Source: Phragmites australis | Taxonomy: Eukaryota; Streptophyta; Magnoliopsida; Poales; Poaceae | Length of the DNA stretch: 64,000 nucleotides | Assembly: GCF_958298935.1 (NCBI RefSeq) | Contig: NC_084924.1 | Span: 558,001-622,000 of the forward strand | Direction: 5' to 3' | Shown: positions 22,908 to 34,033 of the stretch, piece by piece | Layout: each line of letters opens with the position of its first letter | Numbering within the stretch: the first letter of the stretch is position 1 | The notes under the pieces: generated by a model | What the model was told of the DNA's origin: nothing | Databases searched by the model: none | What the model saw: only the letters and a program-made list of their open reading frames with translations | Position numbers and translations under genes: made by a program

Positions 22908-23230
22908 TTACACGTAGGATAACTTAAAATTAGCAACAGTCATACGTATATGCATGCGTTAAGACGTAGGCGGGCGGTGGGCATTATATTGGACCCACTG
23001 CGCTCCGCTACATTCATGTGCAAGCTCAATGCTTCCATGTATACAAGTACGTACCAATCCACGTACGTAAGTACACACGAAGTATATATATACATCACAC
23101 TTATTACTCGCTCGTACATACACACATAGACACACGAGTACATGCACGCACTAGCATGTCGTCATATATACGTACAGGTCGATAATATATATATAGCCGG
23201 CAGTGCAGATAGTTAGCCTCCCTTGCTCCA

Positions 23231-23625
23231 TCATGTCTGGGGCCGATTGGCTCTGCAATATAATATAGCACGCAATTAATCTGCAGCTAAAGTTCAGTAA
23301 ACGTACGCGCGAAATGGAAAGACTACTCCACTAGATTAATTAGATACCTGTTGTTGCTGCGGTTATTGCTGCTGCTGTTACGGTCGTCGTCGTCGTCGTT
23401 GTTGTTCCTGGCCGTGCCGTTAGCATTGGGGTGGCCGGCGGCATCGGCGTCGTCCTCGATGCGGCGGATGTCGTCGACGAGCTGGTCGTAGTGGCGCTTG
23501 ACGTCGTCGGCCGTTTTGCCGCCGCCCACCGCGGCGGCGACGAGGTCCCAGCGGCCGGGCGTGTCGCGGTAGTACGTGGCCAGCGCGCGCTCGAACCTCT
23601 CGTTCTCGTTTAAGCTCCACGACAT
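23231..23625 (-). CDS. RADIALIS-like SANT/MYB protein
   Basis: Exon 1 is 23348-23625 and exon 2 contributes 23231-23252, for a 99-residue protein. A single SANT/MYB domain covers about residues 3-56: [34 protein letters not shown] and [17 protein letters not shown]. This is the RADIALIS-like (SMALL MYB / I-box-like) subfamily, whose members compete with larger MYB partners and affect growth and floral asymmetry in dicots. The tail is acidic then N/S-rich ([17 protein letters not shown]). The splice (AG at 23348, GTATCT donor, TTGCAG acceptor) adds only RANRPQT; if the intron is retained the frame instead ends in YLINLVE at 23323. Length of about 100 residues fits the family. Which C-terminus is used is an inference. 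Confidence 0.85.
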
Positions 23626-23639
23626 ATTGTCTCGATCGA

Positions 23640-25530
23640 TCGCTCCTGCTTATATATTTGGACTGATCAGTCTCGCTTGCTGATGCTTACAATTAAACCA
23701 GGTGTCTTGCTAGCTGGTATTTATACTACAGGGCTAGTGAAGGGTGAGCTTTACTTTGTTAGCAAGAACCAAAATAACGTACAAGAAATGCAAATGGGCG
23801 CGCAATGGCTATGGAATTTCTGATGTACGCATGGTCAGTAATAAACAAAGGGAAAAGGAGGAGAAGAAATAATGCAATTTGCAGGACACGGCCGGCGGGG
23901 GAACAAACTAAAGCAATTGCACTTGCAGCAAGCACTGAGATGATCGATCGAGAATTCGAGATGCACATGGGGATTCATCACTTACTTTCAAACACAAAGA
24001 TAATTATTCAGTTGTCACTATCGGAAAATGATAATTATTACTGAAGATGATATACAGATCATCTTAAATATGTGCATGTAAGATAGAGTGATAAATAAGA
24101 TACCACTCAAGAATTCGGTGACGAAAAAACGAATGTCGCTCAAACACGTACTACAACCTCTACCTGTCTAGCAAGTAGTAAGCGAGCAAGCAAAACTATT
24201 AGACGGCGGTTTATCCGATGGAGGACGACGTAACAAGTAGAAATAAAGGCTTGATTATAGAGTTGTTGACATCTGAAAGTTAAAACTATATATTAGTATA
24301 CCATGCATGCATTGTGGATTCTCAAAAATTCATCTGTCCTTTTTTTGACAATTAACACAAGTACAGGAAAGAAACGGATCCAATGGTGCCACTCAAACTA
24401 ATCTTTATGGCCTGCCTTACAATAGAAAAGAAGAGAGAAGCCAATAATTAATCATGTACAAACACTACTACAGAACGCTACATGACCATTGACTATAAAA
24501 CTACATAATGACAATACGAGAAGCTAACGCATTACGTTTTAGATTACACTATGATTACAATTGTGTTTCATAGGTTGTTCATCATTAGCTAAAGAATTCG
24601 TTACGAGTTACGTTCATTCATAACACAATTATAACTCAAATTTCTTTTATTTATGTCTGATTGTAATTCTCTATCTTGCAAATTATAACTCTATTATTTT
24701 TTAATTGTAACTAAAGTGACACAACAGTAACGTGGCTGACATCCCCAATCCTAGAGTATGTACAACTCGGGCTGATATGTTGGTGTAACTCCAGATGTAC
24801 AACTCCTTCTCTAATGGATATTTATGGGTATGTAAAAAGGAGTGTGTATATCTTAAAAATTAATATATATTTAAAAAATATTTCATTTTTAAAGAAATAT
24901 ATACATTAAAAAATAGTATATACATCTTAGAAACTAGTATATGCTTTATTTATAGCGGGATCAGCTATAGATCAAGCCACAAACAGACTAGTTTTCCTCA
25001 GTTGTACATCCAGAGTACAGAAAAGCATATGTATATAGATTGCTCTTCGGAGGATGATGAAGCAGATTGTTGGGGATCCATCTGACTGAAATAAGGTCCA
25101 TTTGTTAAAAAAATTCTAAATGAGAATTTGTCAAACTAAAGTTCCATTAAACTATGATTCAAATATACTGAAATTTCTAATTGGTTGCTAACCAAAAATA
25201 CCTAACTATTCTATCATCAATAAGTAGGCAGAGGCTAATGCCTTCATATCAGAAATTTGATCTAATTCTAACAAGCCATACAATCTAATTCTAACTGAAA
25301 TTTCGCAAATGCACTGCTAACTCATATGCCAATTGCCACAACGGTCACACTAGACAATTAAACATTGCTAACTCAAATTCAAACTGAAAATCTAACTAAA
25401 ATTGAAATTCATCTATTAAAATTGAGTGCTAAGTTTCTCCATTCATCCATCCATCCATCCATCATCCATGCTAAAATCCATACATTGCGTCGAGTGGGAG
25501 AGGGGAGGAAATAGCTAGGGTTTCATCACC
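23640..25530. other. AT-rich intergenic region, including the promoter of the RADIALIS-like gene
   Basis: The first several hundred bases upstream of 23625 must hold its promoter. From 24740 to 24970 the sequence is almost pure A/T with repeated TATATACAT-type words. A CCAT tetranucleotide run lies at about 25440-25465. No coding sequence is recognised. Confidence 0.4.
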
Positions 25531-25533
25531 TCA

Positions 25534-25705
25534 CAACTAGGAACCGACTATGATCTTAGAAATTATAGTCGGCTGACAACTAGAACCAACTGTGATCATT
25601 GAAATCGTGCTCGGCTGACAACTAGAAACCAACTGGAATATTTGAAATCACACTTGGCTAATGACTAGAAACTGACCGGGATGTTAGAAATCACAAAATT
25701 CGAAC
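25534..25705. repeat. Tandem array, about four units of 42-43 bp
   Basis: Units start at about 25534, 25577, 25619 and 25662. Each begins with a variant of ACAACTAGAAACCAACTG and most end with CGGCTGAC-type sequence. Arrays of this form are frequent as subterminal repeats in CACTA elements. Confidence 0.75.
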
Positions 25706-25872
25706 ATAAAACAGAATTGAGACATAAAACAGATAGCATACACTACTTCATAAGTCAACATACATAAATAAAGTCTAAAACTTATATATTACAATCAAAG
25801 TCATAGGTGGCAATACATGGATAAGTTTAAAAATGATTTATTATTACAATGGTGATTATTACATCATGTGAC

Positions 25873-26098
25873 TTATCGATCTCCTTCAAAAACTAGCCCT
25901 TCAGTATAATCAAAGCACAAATAGGTGGATTCATTGGTTAGTGATGCCTCCATTGCAACAGGAGGCACCTCATCAAATTTGTCATAGTCATCCTCATCCA
26001 TGACGTTCTCAACTCCAACTATCCTCCTTTTTCCATTGTGAACCACATGGCGCTCCTTGTTTGCCTAGTCGATTACATAAAAGGCATGGACAGGCTTT
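25873..26098 (-). pseudogene. CACTA transposase C-terminal fragment (DUF4216-like)
   Basis: The minus strand reads KPVHAFYVID, a stop, then ANKERHVVHNGKRRIVGVEN and VMDEDDYDKFDEVPPV. The FYV-D, WHVV-like and DEDDYDKFDE pattern resembles the DUF4216 end of TNP2-type CACTA transposases. One internal stop is present and the catalytic part is absent. This is a family-level impression only. Confidence 0.45.
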
Positions 26099-27899
26099 TC
26101 ACTGCATTCTCCTAACCTCAATTGCTTTTTTCTCTATTTTTCCTGCAATATTCTATCAGATATATGATATTCTGTAGCAGTGAAATTTGGCATCGGCCAT
26201 GACATGTACATAGGTTCCGTCCCATCTAGCAAAAAATGGTTAACACACTACCATAGAAATATTGAAAGCAAACAGTATGTCACAGACAGTTTCTTAGGAG
26301 CCGTCATCGATAAAATATCCTCAAACGGTTGCTAAGAAAGGTGTATTTGTAACAAGATTGACGTCTAGGTGTGAACGAATTCATAGACAGATTTTATAAA
26401 TCTATCTGTTTCTATCATATAGATACAGACAATTTTTTTTAGAAAAATCCGTCTGTGATATTGTCACAAACGGTTTCTTATAAGATATGTCTGTGTCTAT
26501 TCAGTAGATACAGACGGATTTTATAAATAGCTATCTGTATATAAAGACCCTTGAATATCTTAAAATTTGACCGTCCATCTCCCCCGGCTCTTTTAGCATC
26601 TACCACACACAAATCGCTCATCTCGCAAGGCTCTTTTGGCTTTTCACATACACAACCCCTCGTCTCGCCTTAATATAAAGCGATGAGGAGTGTTCTTCTT
26701 CCTCACTCGTCATATCAAAGTGTTAAACTACACTGAGAAGTGATGAGCATTTTGCGTTCTCACTCACCATCAGCATCGGAGAAGCGAGATGTCGGCGGGG
26801 CCCGAATCCCTGTACCGAGGTGAGTATCATATGGACCCCTTCACGATTTAGTTAGAGTTTGTTAGGTTTTCATTACTTCGATCTATGCAACTGATGGCAT
26901 AACCTTATTTCCCTTGTAGATCTGTAATGATGCAATTCACGATAATTAGAAGGTGTCAGGATGAGGTTATCTCTATGATGGCTTTGACAGCATGGTTGCT
27001 TAGCGTCGACTTCGGCCTGGTGGATTTTGTCTTCTTCACTGCTGTGAAGGCCCCCTCTGTTGACTCTGTGTTTGCTGTCAAACGTGTTCTCCATTCGATT
27101 CTACCGGATAAAAATTTCTCTATTGATGTTTGTTAGAATGGAGAAATTTTCGTCAACTGCAAGACATACTTGAATGCCCATTTCTTGTTGAACCATGGCG
27201 GGTGGTTTGGCAGCAATGTAATTTGGTTCTAGCTAATGCGTGAGATCATCAAGGTACATTAAGATCTGGATGACTGCGAGTTGCTAATTAAAGATGATTC
27301 TTGAGTTAATATTGTACTGAAACGCAAGATACTGAGATGATGTCTATCATCTCATCTTTTTGAAAGACGGCGTCGATCGACCCAAGTTTGTTGATCGCTT
27401 TGCGTCCTTTTAGAAGATGGCATCGCTATAATTTCAATCATTTATCCTTTTGGAATACGGCGTCGATCGACCAATGGTGTATAGCTAGCTAGGTATATGT
27501 GTTCTGAACAATGTGCGATTTGCATCTGTGTGATGTTCTTAACTTTGTGATATATATATAATACGTGTTTTGTGTGTTGAACAATATATGATCGATGTTA
27601 TAAACAATTGTGATCGTGTTCTAAACAATATATCAATGTGTTTTATTTGAGAATCATAAAGTGTGTATCTATGTGAACTTTTCTCTCTGTAAGCCAATTT
27701 GTTATAGGAGGGAATGGAAGACACAGACGGTTTTTACAAAAAATTTGTTTATGACAATAAACATAAACGGGTTCAAACAAAACTCATCTATAGCTCTTAC
27801 TCTTCACAAATAGTTATCTAAAAATTCATCTATATATAAATATATTATAAACAGTTCTAAAATCACCTATAAGAAACTTGATATCAAAACACTTTTGAG

Positions 27900-28930
27900 A
27901 TTCTAAGCTAGCTGCCGCCTGCTGTACGTAAATCCGGCCCCTCACTACTAGAACGCTCCATCAGGTCCACTGACCTCTTTTAGTACTATATATATATACT
28001 GACATTCGACAAACAACTTTGACGTACATGGCTGAGCTGCCTGTGGATCTATTCCCACCGTACGTCAGCATCGCAACTGCATGGTAGTCAAAGTGGTATT
28101 ACTTGCATTGTTGGATGTCATGCACCAAAAGGAAAATTCGATTGATAAGGAAGGAAGAATGCGTTAGTGCTTTGTTGAAAGGGGCGGCCATATATAGATT
28201 CCACCATCTTTTGGGGTACATTATTGAGCAATAAGAGTGCTGGATGATTGGCTATCAGATTAGAGATTACCATGCATGCGGCGCATTCGCTCCTCTCTCT
28301 ATATATTCTTCGATCCGTAACGAGAGCTATCGATCTTTTGATGATCTGCCGAGCTAGTCGCTACGATCCGATATGATCCTATTCCTGTATGATGCTTGCA
28401 GTGCTGTCGCCTAACGTACGGCAATCCATGCAGCGCCATTCATCTTTTCGTCCAATGGGTTCCAAATAGCATCATTCCATCGTAACTGTACGTCTGACTC
28501 TGCATCATTAATTAATCTATTCCTTCCTCCTGCCGGTGTCTGCAGCTACACTTTTCTCCGATTTGACTTGCCCCCTGCTCAAAGATCAGAATAATAGTAC
28601 TATTATCTTGCAACCGCAGCGGATTCCGTCGCTTCTGAGTTCTGGATCAGACAAGACAATCGATCGAATAAGCCCGTCCAATTGTGAAATCAATTCAGTA
28701 TGTCTGACGACTCAAATCTCTCCTATTTTATACTTATAAAAATACCAAATCGAAGTATCGTCAGCCAACCTCGGACGAATGGATGCACGCTCGCCGTCAG
28801 ATCGCCCGCCGATCGAACGCATACCTCCCGCTCCCCTCCACCGGTCCAACCATCCCCTCCCCCTAGCAACCAGACCGCACCACGCCCCTCTCTCTTCACT
28901 GCTCCTCTATCGCTAAACCCTAGCCGCTAC
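27900..28930. other. Intergenic; no gene recognised
   Basis: Mixed AT/GC sequence with short open frames but no domain or clear repeat. The last 150 bp before 28941 is pyrimidine-rich and contains CTAAACCCTAG, and resembles a plant 5' leader. Confidence 0.35.
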
Positions 28931-28940
28931 CGCCACCGAA

Positions 28941-29122
28941 ATGGATCCTCTGGATCTCGACTCCGTCGGCCCGGGTCTCGACGACACGTTCGCCTTTGGT
29001 GAAGCGGTGTTTCCTTCGACAGTTGGCGAGTCACCCATTCCCCTCCCCAGTGCGGCCCTCCCCGGCTCGACACGTTCCGCCATGGCCCGTACTGGCACCC
29101 CGCCCCAGCTGCAGCTCAGCAG
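28941..29122 (+). CDS. Candidate first exon of an unrecognised or chimeric gene
   Basis: After a leader-like CT-rich tract an ATG opens a GC-rich frame, MDPLDLDSVGPGLDDTFAFG then EAVFPSTVGESPIPLPSAAL, with a possible donor (CAGCAG|GTGCAC) at 29122. I do not recognise the peptide. It is acidic at first, then P/S/T-rich. Joining it to the chlorophyll synthase exons that follow would be out of phase (2 nt left over against phase 0), so a sensible fusion is not predicted. It may be a captured exon carried with that fragment. Confidence 0.25.
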
Positions 29123-29362
29123 GTGCACCCCTCCCCGGCATGGGGGCCTGACCCGGCTCGGCGGCCATGACATATGTTCTCACATTTTTCTATTATTTTT
29201 TATCTTGCTGTGGATGACTCCTTACTTTCTTACATATATTCAGCACCACCTCTCAAGATACTTGAGTATTTCTTCTTTATACAATTTGATTCTCTCTTTT
29301 CTTAAAAAAAAGAATTCTCAGCAAATTGAAAGATACTCATAAAACTTCATCATAAATTTCAG

Positions 29363-31057
29363 CTCAAGCAGAATGCATGGATTGGGAACTTCACTTTGGG
29401 TGCGAGTTACATTAGCTTGCCCTGGTATGATGAAACATTATTGATGTTCTCTTCATATTGAGCAAATAGTGTTTGCTTCGATGTTGCCAACAGCTATAAA
29501 TATTTTTGCAGGTGGGCTGGCCAGACTTATTTGGAACTCTTACTCCTGATATTGTTGTCCTGACTACTTTGTACAGCATAGCTGGGATATTTCTTCTCCA
29601 TTTTATATTCACTTTTCTTTGATCATTCATATCTGTCATGATGATCGACTGTTTTCTTGATTTTGCAGCTAGGGTTTGCTATTGTGAATGATTTTAAAAG
29701 CATCAAAGGGGATAGAACTCTGGGGCTTCAGGTTATTCTCCTTTTTCCATAAAAAGTTTATCGTCAAAGTACTTCTCCATACCAGTTTACATTTTTTTCT
29801 GTAGTCACTTCCTGTTGCTTTTGGGATGGAAACTGCAAAATGGATATGCGTTGGAGCAATTGACATCACTCAGTTATCTGTTGCAGGTACTAAAGAATTT
29901 ATTTATCTGTTGCTTTCTCCTTTTCTTTTCATATAATTTACCTTCAAGGCTTACTGTATTAGTTTCATGTTCATAACACATTCACGTTGTCATGTGGTAC
30001 ATGGCTTCATGCTGCTGTTTAGAGAACCATAATCCCTTGCATTTGTCATGATACTGCATCATATTTTATATTCCCATCTATCAATGAAACCTTTAAAGGA
30101 ACTTTAGAGGGCAGTTGCTTTGAACACAGGATTTGCTTAGTGAAAATTTTGTTCACCTTAACTTCCGAAAATTTCACATGTCAGCAAACTATGCATGAAG
30201 TTCAACAGAGTTATAGCTATACTCTCTTCGAGTCTTTACTGGAATGGAGTGTTTCAACATGTTGCCATATTCTACCAGTAGAAAATAGGGGAAACGGCAA
30301 ATTATGTTTGATTTACCATATATGCTGAATTTCTGTAGGAATTTATTCTAACATAAAAGTTCCATTTGTCACTTTTTCAGGCTACCTACTGAGCACTGGT
30401 AAGCTGTATTATGCCCTGGCGCTGCTTGGACTAACAATTCCTCAGGTGGTCTTTCAGGTAGCTGACCGTTCTAGATACTCCCTTGCTCTTTCTTTGAGGG
30501 GCTTTCCATATGTTTTTCGTGGTTCAAAATCTGTTTATCTCAACACATGTTTGGAAACTCAAATCGCTTTAGCTTCTGAACAATGGCTTTATTTGTAAGG
30601 GCTACCAAAACTGCACTTTAGTGCTTTTGTTCATCTCCAGAGACCAGAGCATAGTATTACATAGCTCCATTGCAGCACTGTATTAGACATTACTGATAAG
30701 AACATTTCATACACACCCTCTTCATGACCAAAACATGAAAATAAACTGCAAACCTTGGAAGAGAAAATTTTGCCTGCTTAAATTAGCAGCTCCACTTTTG
30801 TTGTCTGCATTCTGATGCTCCCTAATTATCTGGTGTAGTTCCAGTACTTCCTGAAGGATCCTGTGAAGTATGATGTCAAATACCAGGTGCACTTCAGTTG
30901 GTTCTCCCTATGTTTTTACTTCCACATTTATTTCACGTTCCAAAACTATACGGGAGTCGAACTGCTTTCAGATATCTTAATTTGCTGAACGCAGGCAAGT
31001 GCCCAACAGTTCTTCGTCTTGGGCCTGTTGGTGACCGCCCTGGCGACCAGCCACTGA
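29363..31057 (+). pseudogene. CHLG: Chlorophyll synthase 3' half, disabled copy
   Basis: Seven exon-like blocks match the C-terminal half of plant chlorophyll synthase, the UbiA-family membrane prenyltransferase that attaches phytol to chlorophyllide: 29363-29424, 29512-29586, 29669-29731, 29805-29886, 30381-30457, 30839-30886 and 30995-31057. Diagnostic strings are LKQNAWIGNFTLGASYISLP, GTLTPDIVVLTTLYSIAG, AIVNDFKSIKGDRTLGLQ, LPVAFGMETAKWICVGAIDI and FQYFLKDPVKYDVKYQ, ending LLVTALATSH with a stop. Block 2 has a 1-nt loss near 29528 (GQT then a shift before the FGTLTPD frame). The donor after SIAG reads GGGATATTT where a GT is expected. The other junctions are clean GT-AG and in phase. The N-terminal exons are missing here, so this is a truncated genomic duplicate, with the working gene presumably elsewhere. 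Confidence 0.85.
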
Positions 31058-32152
31058 TGAAAGCATCCACGACCTGAACCGAAACCGCAAGGCTTCCATG
31101 TATCTTTCAGCAAGTGAAACGGAAATTGCTGGCAGGAACACCCTCTTTCCTTGATTTATGGTAAGGTGTGTTTACCCAGATTTATTTTGGATGTAGGATA
31201 AGAGCAGGGTTGGGGCTCCTTATAACTATGGGTGATCGGTTGCAGGTTTTCATTTACTCAAATCACTTTTTGTTCCTCCATTTCTCCTCTTCTCCCATAC
31301 TTAAAAAATCCCTAATTTATGCATCGTTAGCCTGTCCCTTAATTCGTCTGCCCGTCCCTTTGTTCGCCCATCCCCCTAACACGTTGACAGGTGGGCTCAC
31401 AGGATCGATCCTTCTCTCGTCCTCCTCCCTGCCCGCTGCCCTATTCGCTCCCCCTCTCATCCTTTCCCGTTGTGAGTCGTCGCATGTCCTCTGATGTGTC
31501 TGGGATGCCAATGTCTAGGAAGGGATCATCGTCGGCCTCCCGGCAGGCGCAGGAGTCAAGCAGCCACGTGAGGTCGCGCTGTTTTTCCCCAGCCTGGACA
31601 CCGGTATCCGCTCGTCATTGCCTATTTAATTACCGCAACGTATATTATAGTGTGAAAATATTCGGCTCCACTTGCAACGCACGGGCACGTAACGCACGTA
31701 ACTAGTAGTAATAATAATTAACTTGAGATGGAAATTGGAGGCAGGCCAACCATGCTGCATGTACAGCATGCAGGTAAAATGATACAGTGCCCCTGAAGCA
31801 AGTCAACTGCCAAGCTGACGAGTGAGTTGGTGTAGTATCACCATCCATTTTCCGTTCCCTTTTTGGACTTTCCAGGTTTTCTATAACCATGACCACTCGC
31901 CATATATTCCTTTCCTACACAAGCATATCGATGGATCAAGCGTCAATATGAGATGCGATGCCATGCGAACAGAGGATGGTGGTCTTGCCCCAGCATCAGG
32001 ATCCGCGCCTCCTTGCTGGTGAACAGACGGCTCAGGCTGATCGATCAGCTACCGATCGAGCTCAAGAGTTTAGATACCCTCGCTTGTTGATTTCAGCACA
32101 GGCCCTCAACTGTGATGTACAGATTTGTAACTGATTATCCTTCTTCTCAAGC
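31058..32152. other. Intergenic with a Helitron-like terminus
   Basis: Contains the 3' flank of the chlorophyll synthase copy, a GC-richer block at 31380-31610 without a recognised product, and the Helitron-like end at 31671-31706. Nothing else is supported. Confidence 0.35.
31671..31706 (+). other. Helitron-like 3' terminus candidate
   Basis: CTTGCAACGCACGGGC followed by ACGTAACTAGT. GCAACGCACGGGC near a CTAGT end is common at the 3' ends of grass Helitrons (CTRRT rule, subterminal hairpin). The base after CTAGT is A rather than the expected T, and the 5' end was not found, so the call is weak. If real, the element could include the chlorophyll synthase fragment upstream. Confidence 0.3.
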
Positions 32153-33432
32153 TAAGACCAACTCCAGCGGAGTCCTTATCCGCTCCGTAAACGACTGTAG
32201 CGCTCGATATTTCGCCCGAAGCCGGCCGTAACGCTCTCCAGCGGCTACCGTATCGCGTGGCACAGGGAAGCGGAGAGCGAAGGCCCGTCGGCAAATTTGC
32301 GGGGCGATGCGGGCGCCGCAACCCTGTGCGCGAGGGGAAGCGAGTCCAGGCCGTTGGTCCCGCGGAGACTCGAAAGTGGAGGTGGCGAGAGGGTGCGGCG
32401 GCGAGGCGGGGACGTCGGGGGGCCAGCGCAAGCGACGCGCCTCCGGTGAGGCGGAAGACGACGCGGATCCGGCGGGTTCCCCACCTTCGGTTAGCTCGGC
32501 CGCCGGCGCCCAAGGAACACGGAGGTCGACCCGAAGCCTGTGGTAAGTCCTCCGCTCCTCGATTCATGGATACGCGGCGAGGATGGGTGGTGGTGCAGGG
32601 GGTTGGCATCGCCACTGATGGGGATTGATCGATGTAGGTGGTGTAGGGAAGGTTCGGCCATTGTATGAAGCGATTTGCAGGGTGTTGGGTGCGATTGTGC
32701 CAGCGATTTTTGTTTTCCTCACGGATCTGAGGGTGTGGCACACATAGCATTTGGATATGGCAGGCAATGATGCGTAGTTGCAGTGATTTGGGGAGCAAAA
32801 TGGTCGGATTGTAGGTTAAGGAGCGAATGAGCTCAATTTGATTACTGCGTGATCTGAACTGGAGTTCTCTTTCAGATTAGAAGGATTTAGGTTGAAATGG
32901 CGTGTTGTTCTGTGGCTGTGATAGGATGTTTGTTCGTCTGAAGGATTAGAATTTACCTCACAGTGTGAAATGGTTTGGCAATCAGCTGGATTACCAAGGA
33001 ATAGAGGGTAGTTGTCTGGTTAATCCGGCCCAATCCATTTCTTCGTAGCAGGTCCTGTACAGAAAGAATTGAAATACATGAACACCTTGTCTGGTAGTTG
33101 AAGTACTCCTACTATGCATAATTTCAGTACACACCTGCTTTCATTTTTTGCTGTGCTTTAGCTTCGAAATGGGATGTGATAGGATGTTTGTTCCTCTGAA
33201 GGATTAGAATTTGTAGGAAAGTGTGAAATGGTTTTGCTGTTCTGGTGGCTGTACACAGGGTACCTTTGAACCAAATGATCTTACTGTTAATGGAATGCTG
33301 GGATGTTGAGAACACAATGGAGCAGGGAACAACTGGGTTAAGGCTACTGCAAATTTAGTCATGTGATATGTAATAGTGATCATAGTGAGTTCAGAATTGC
33401 TTTATGTGCCAATGATGAAGAAACCTGCATAT

Positions 33433-33930
33433 GACAATTGTAGTTTGAGTGCAAGTGCTGACACTGATGTGGTTGGTATGTGTTTGTTTAGAGGTGAAGG
33501 TTTTGAAATCTGTATGGAGTAGTTACTGAAATGTAGGTTGAGTTATTATATGGATAATGTGACATTAGGGGTATGTTGTAGAATCTTCATGTAAAATAAG
33601 GTGGAACATTAGTGATAATGAGACATATACTAGAGGGAAGTACTGTGTACTTATGTATTGTGCATGAAACTTCATTGAAGTGATAATTGAAGTTTGAGTG
33701 CAAGTGCTGGCACTGATGTGGTTGGTTTGTGTTAGTTTTGAGGTGAAGGTTTTGAAATCTGTATGGAGTAGTTACTGAAACGTAGGTTGAGTTACTATAT
33801 GGATAATGTGACATTAGGGGTATGTTGTAGAATCTTCATGTAAAATAAGGGGGAACATTAGTGATAATGGGACATATACTAGAGGGAAGTACTGTGTACT
33901 TATGTATTGTGCATGAAATTTCATTGAAGT
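33433..33930. repeat. Tandem duplication, two units of 249 bp
   Basis: Unit 1 (33433-33681) and unit 2 (33682-33930) are nearly identical, both containing TTTGAGTGCAAGTGCTG, GGTGAAGGTTTTGAAATCTG and TAGAGGGAAGTACTGTGTAC. The few differences are single-base changes plus small indels near the GTTTGTTTAGAGG segment, so the duplication is fairly recent. Confidence 0.92.
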
Positions 33931-34033
33931 GATTCCTAACATCCTCCAGTTTACTAAGGAAACGGGACAATTTATTGAACATAATACGTACTGCGCTTGA
34001 TTACATATTACACATTATTGGACATAATACACA

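Larger units (their letters stand above)
25534..27890. mobile_element. CACTA-type (En/Spm) DNA transposon relic, internally rearranged
   Basis: The pieces are: a 42-43-bp subterminal-style repeat array (25534-25705), a transposase C-terminal (DUF4216-like) fragment on minus (25873-26098), and two arms of related subterminal sequence in opposite orientation. The left arm is 26270-26560, with CAGACGGATTTTATAAAT and CACAAACGGTTTCTTATAAG. The right arm is 27720-27880 and on the other strand reads TTTCTTATAGGTGATTTTAG and AAAACCGTCTGTGTC. Such arms are typical of grass CACTA elements. The 26590-27700 interior is unlike them and carries no recognised transposase. Exact ends and TIRs were not found. 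Confidence 0.5.

Noticed and set aside
23380..23420. Trinucleotide run near the end of the RADIALIS-like exon considered as an independent repeat
   Set aside because: It codes the N/D/S-rich tail of that protein and is part of the gene.
32106..32798. 230-codon minus frame at the left end of the Harbinger element
   Set aside because: Crosses the element boundary at 32156 and has no recognisable domain; more likely a GC-rich leader than a gene.
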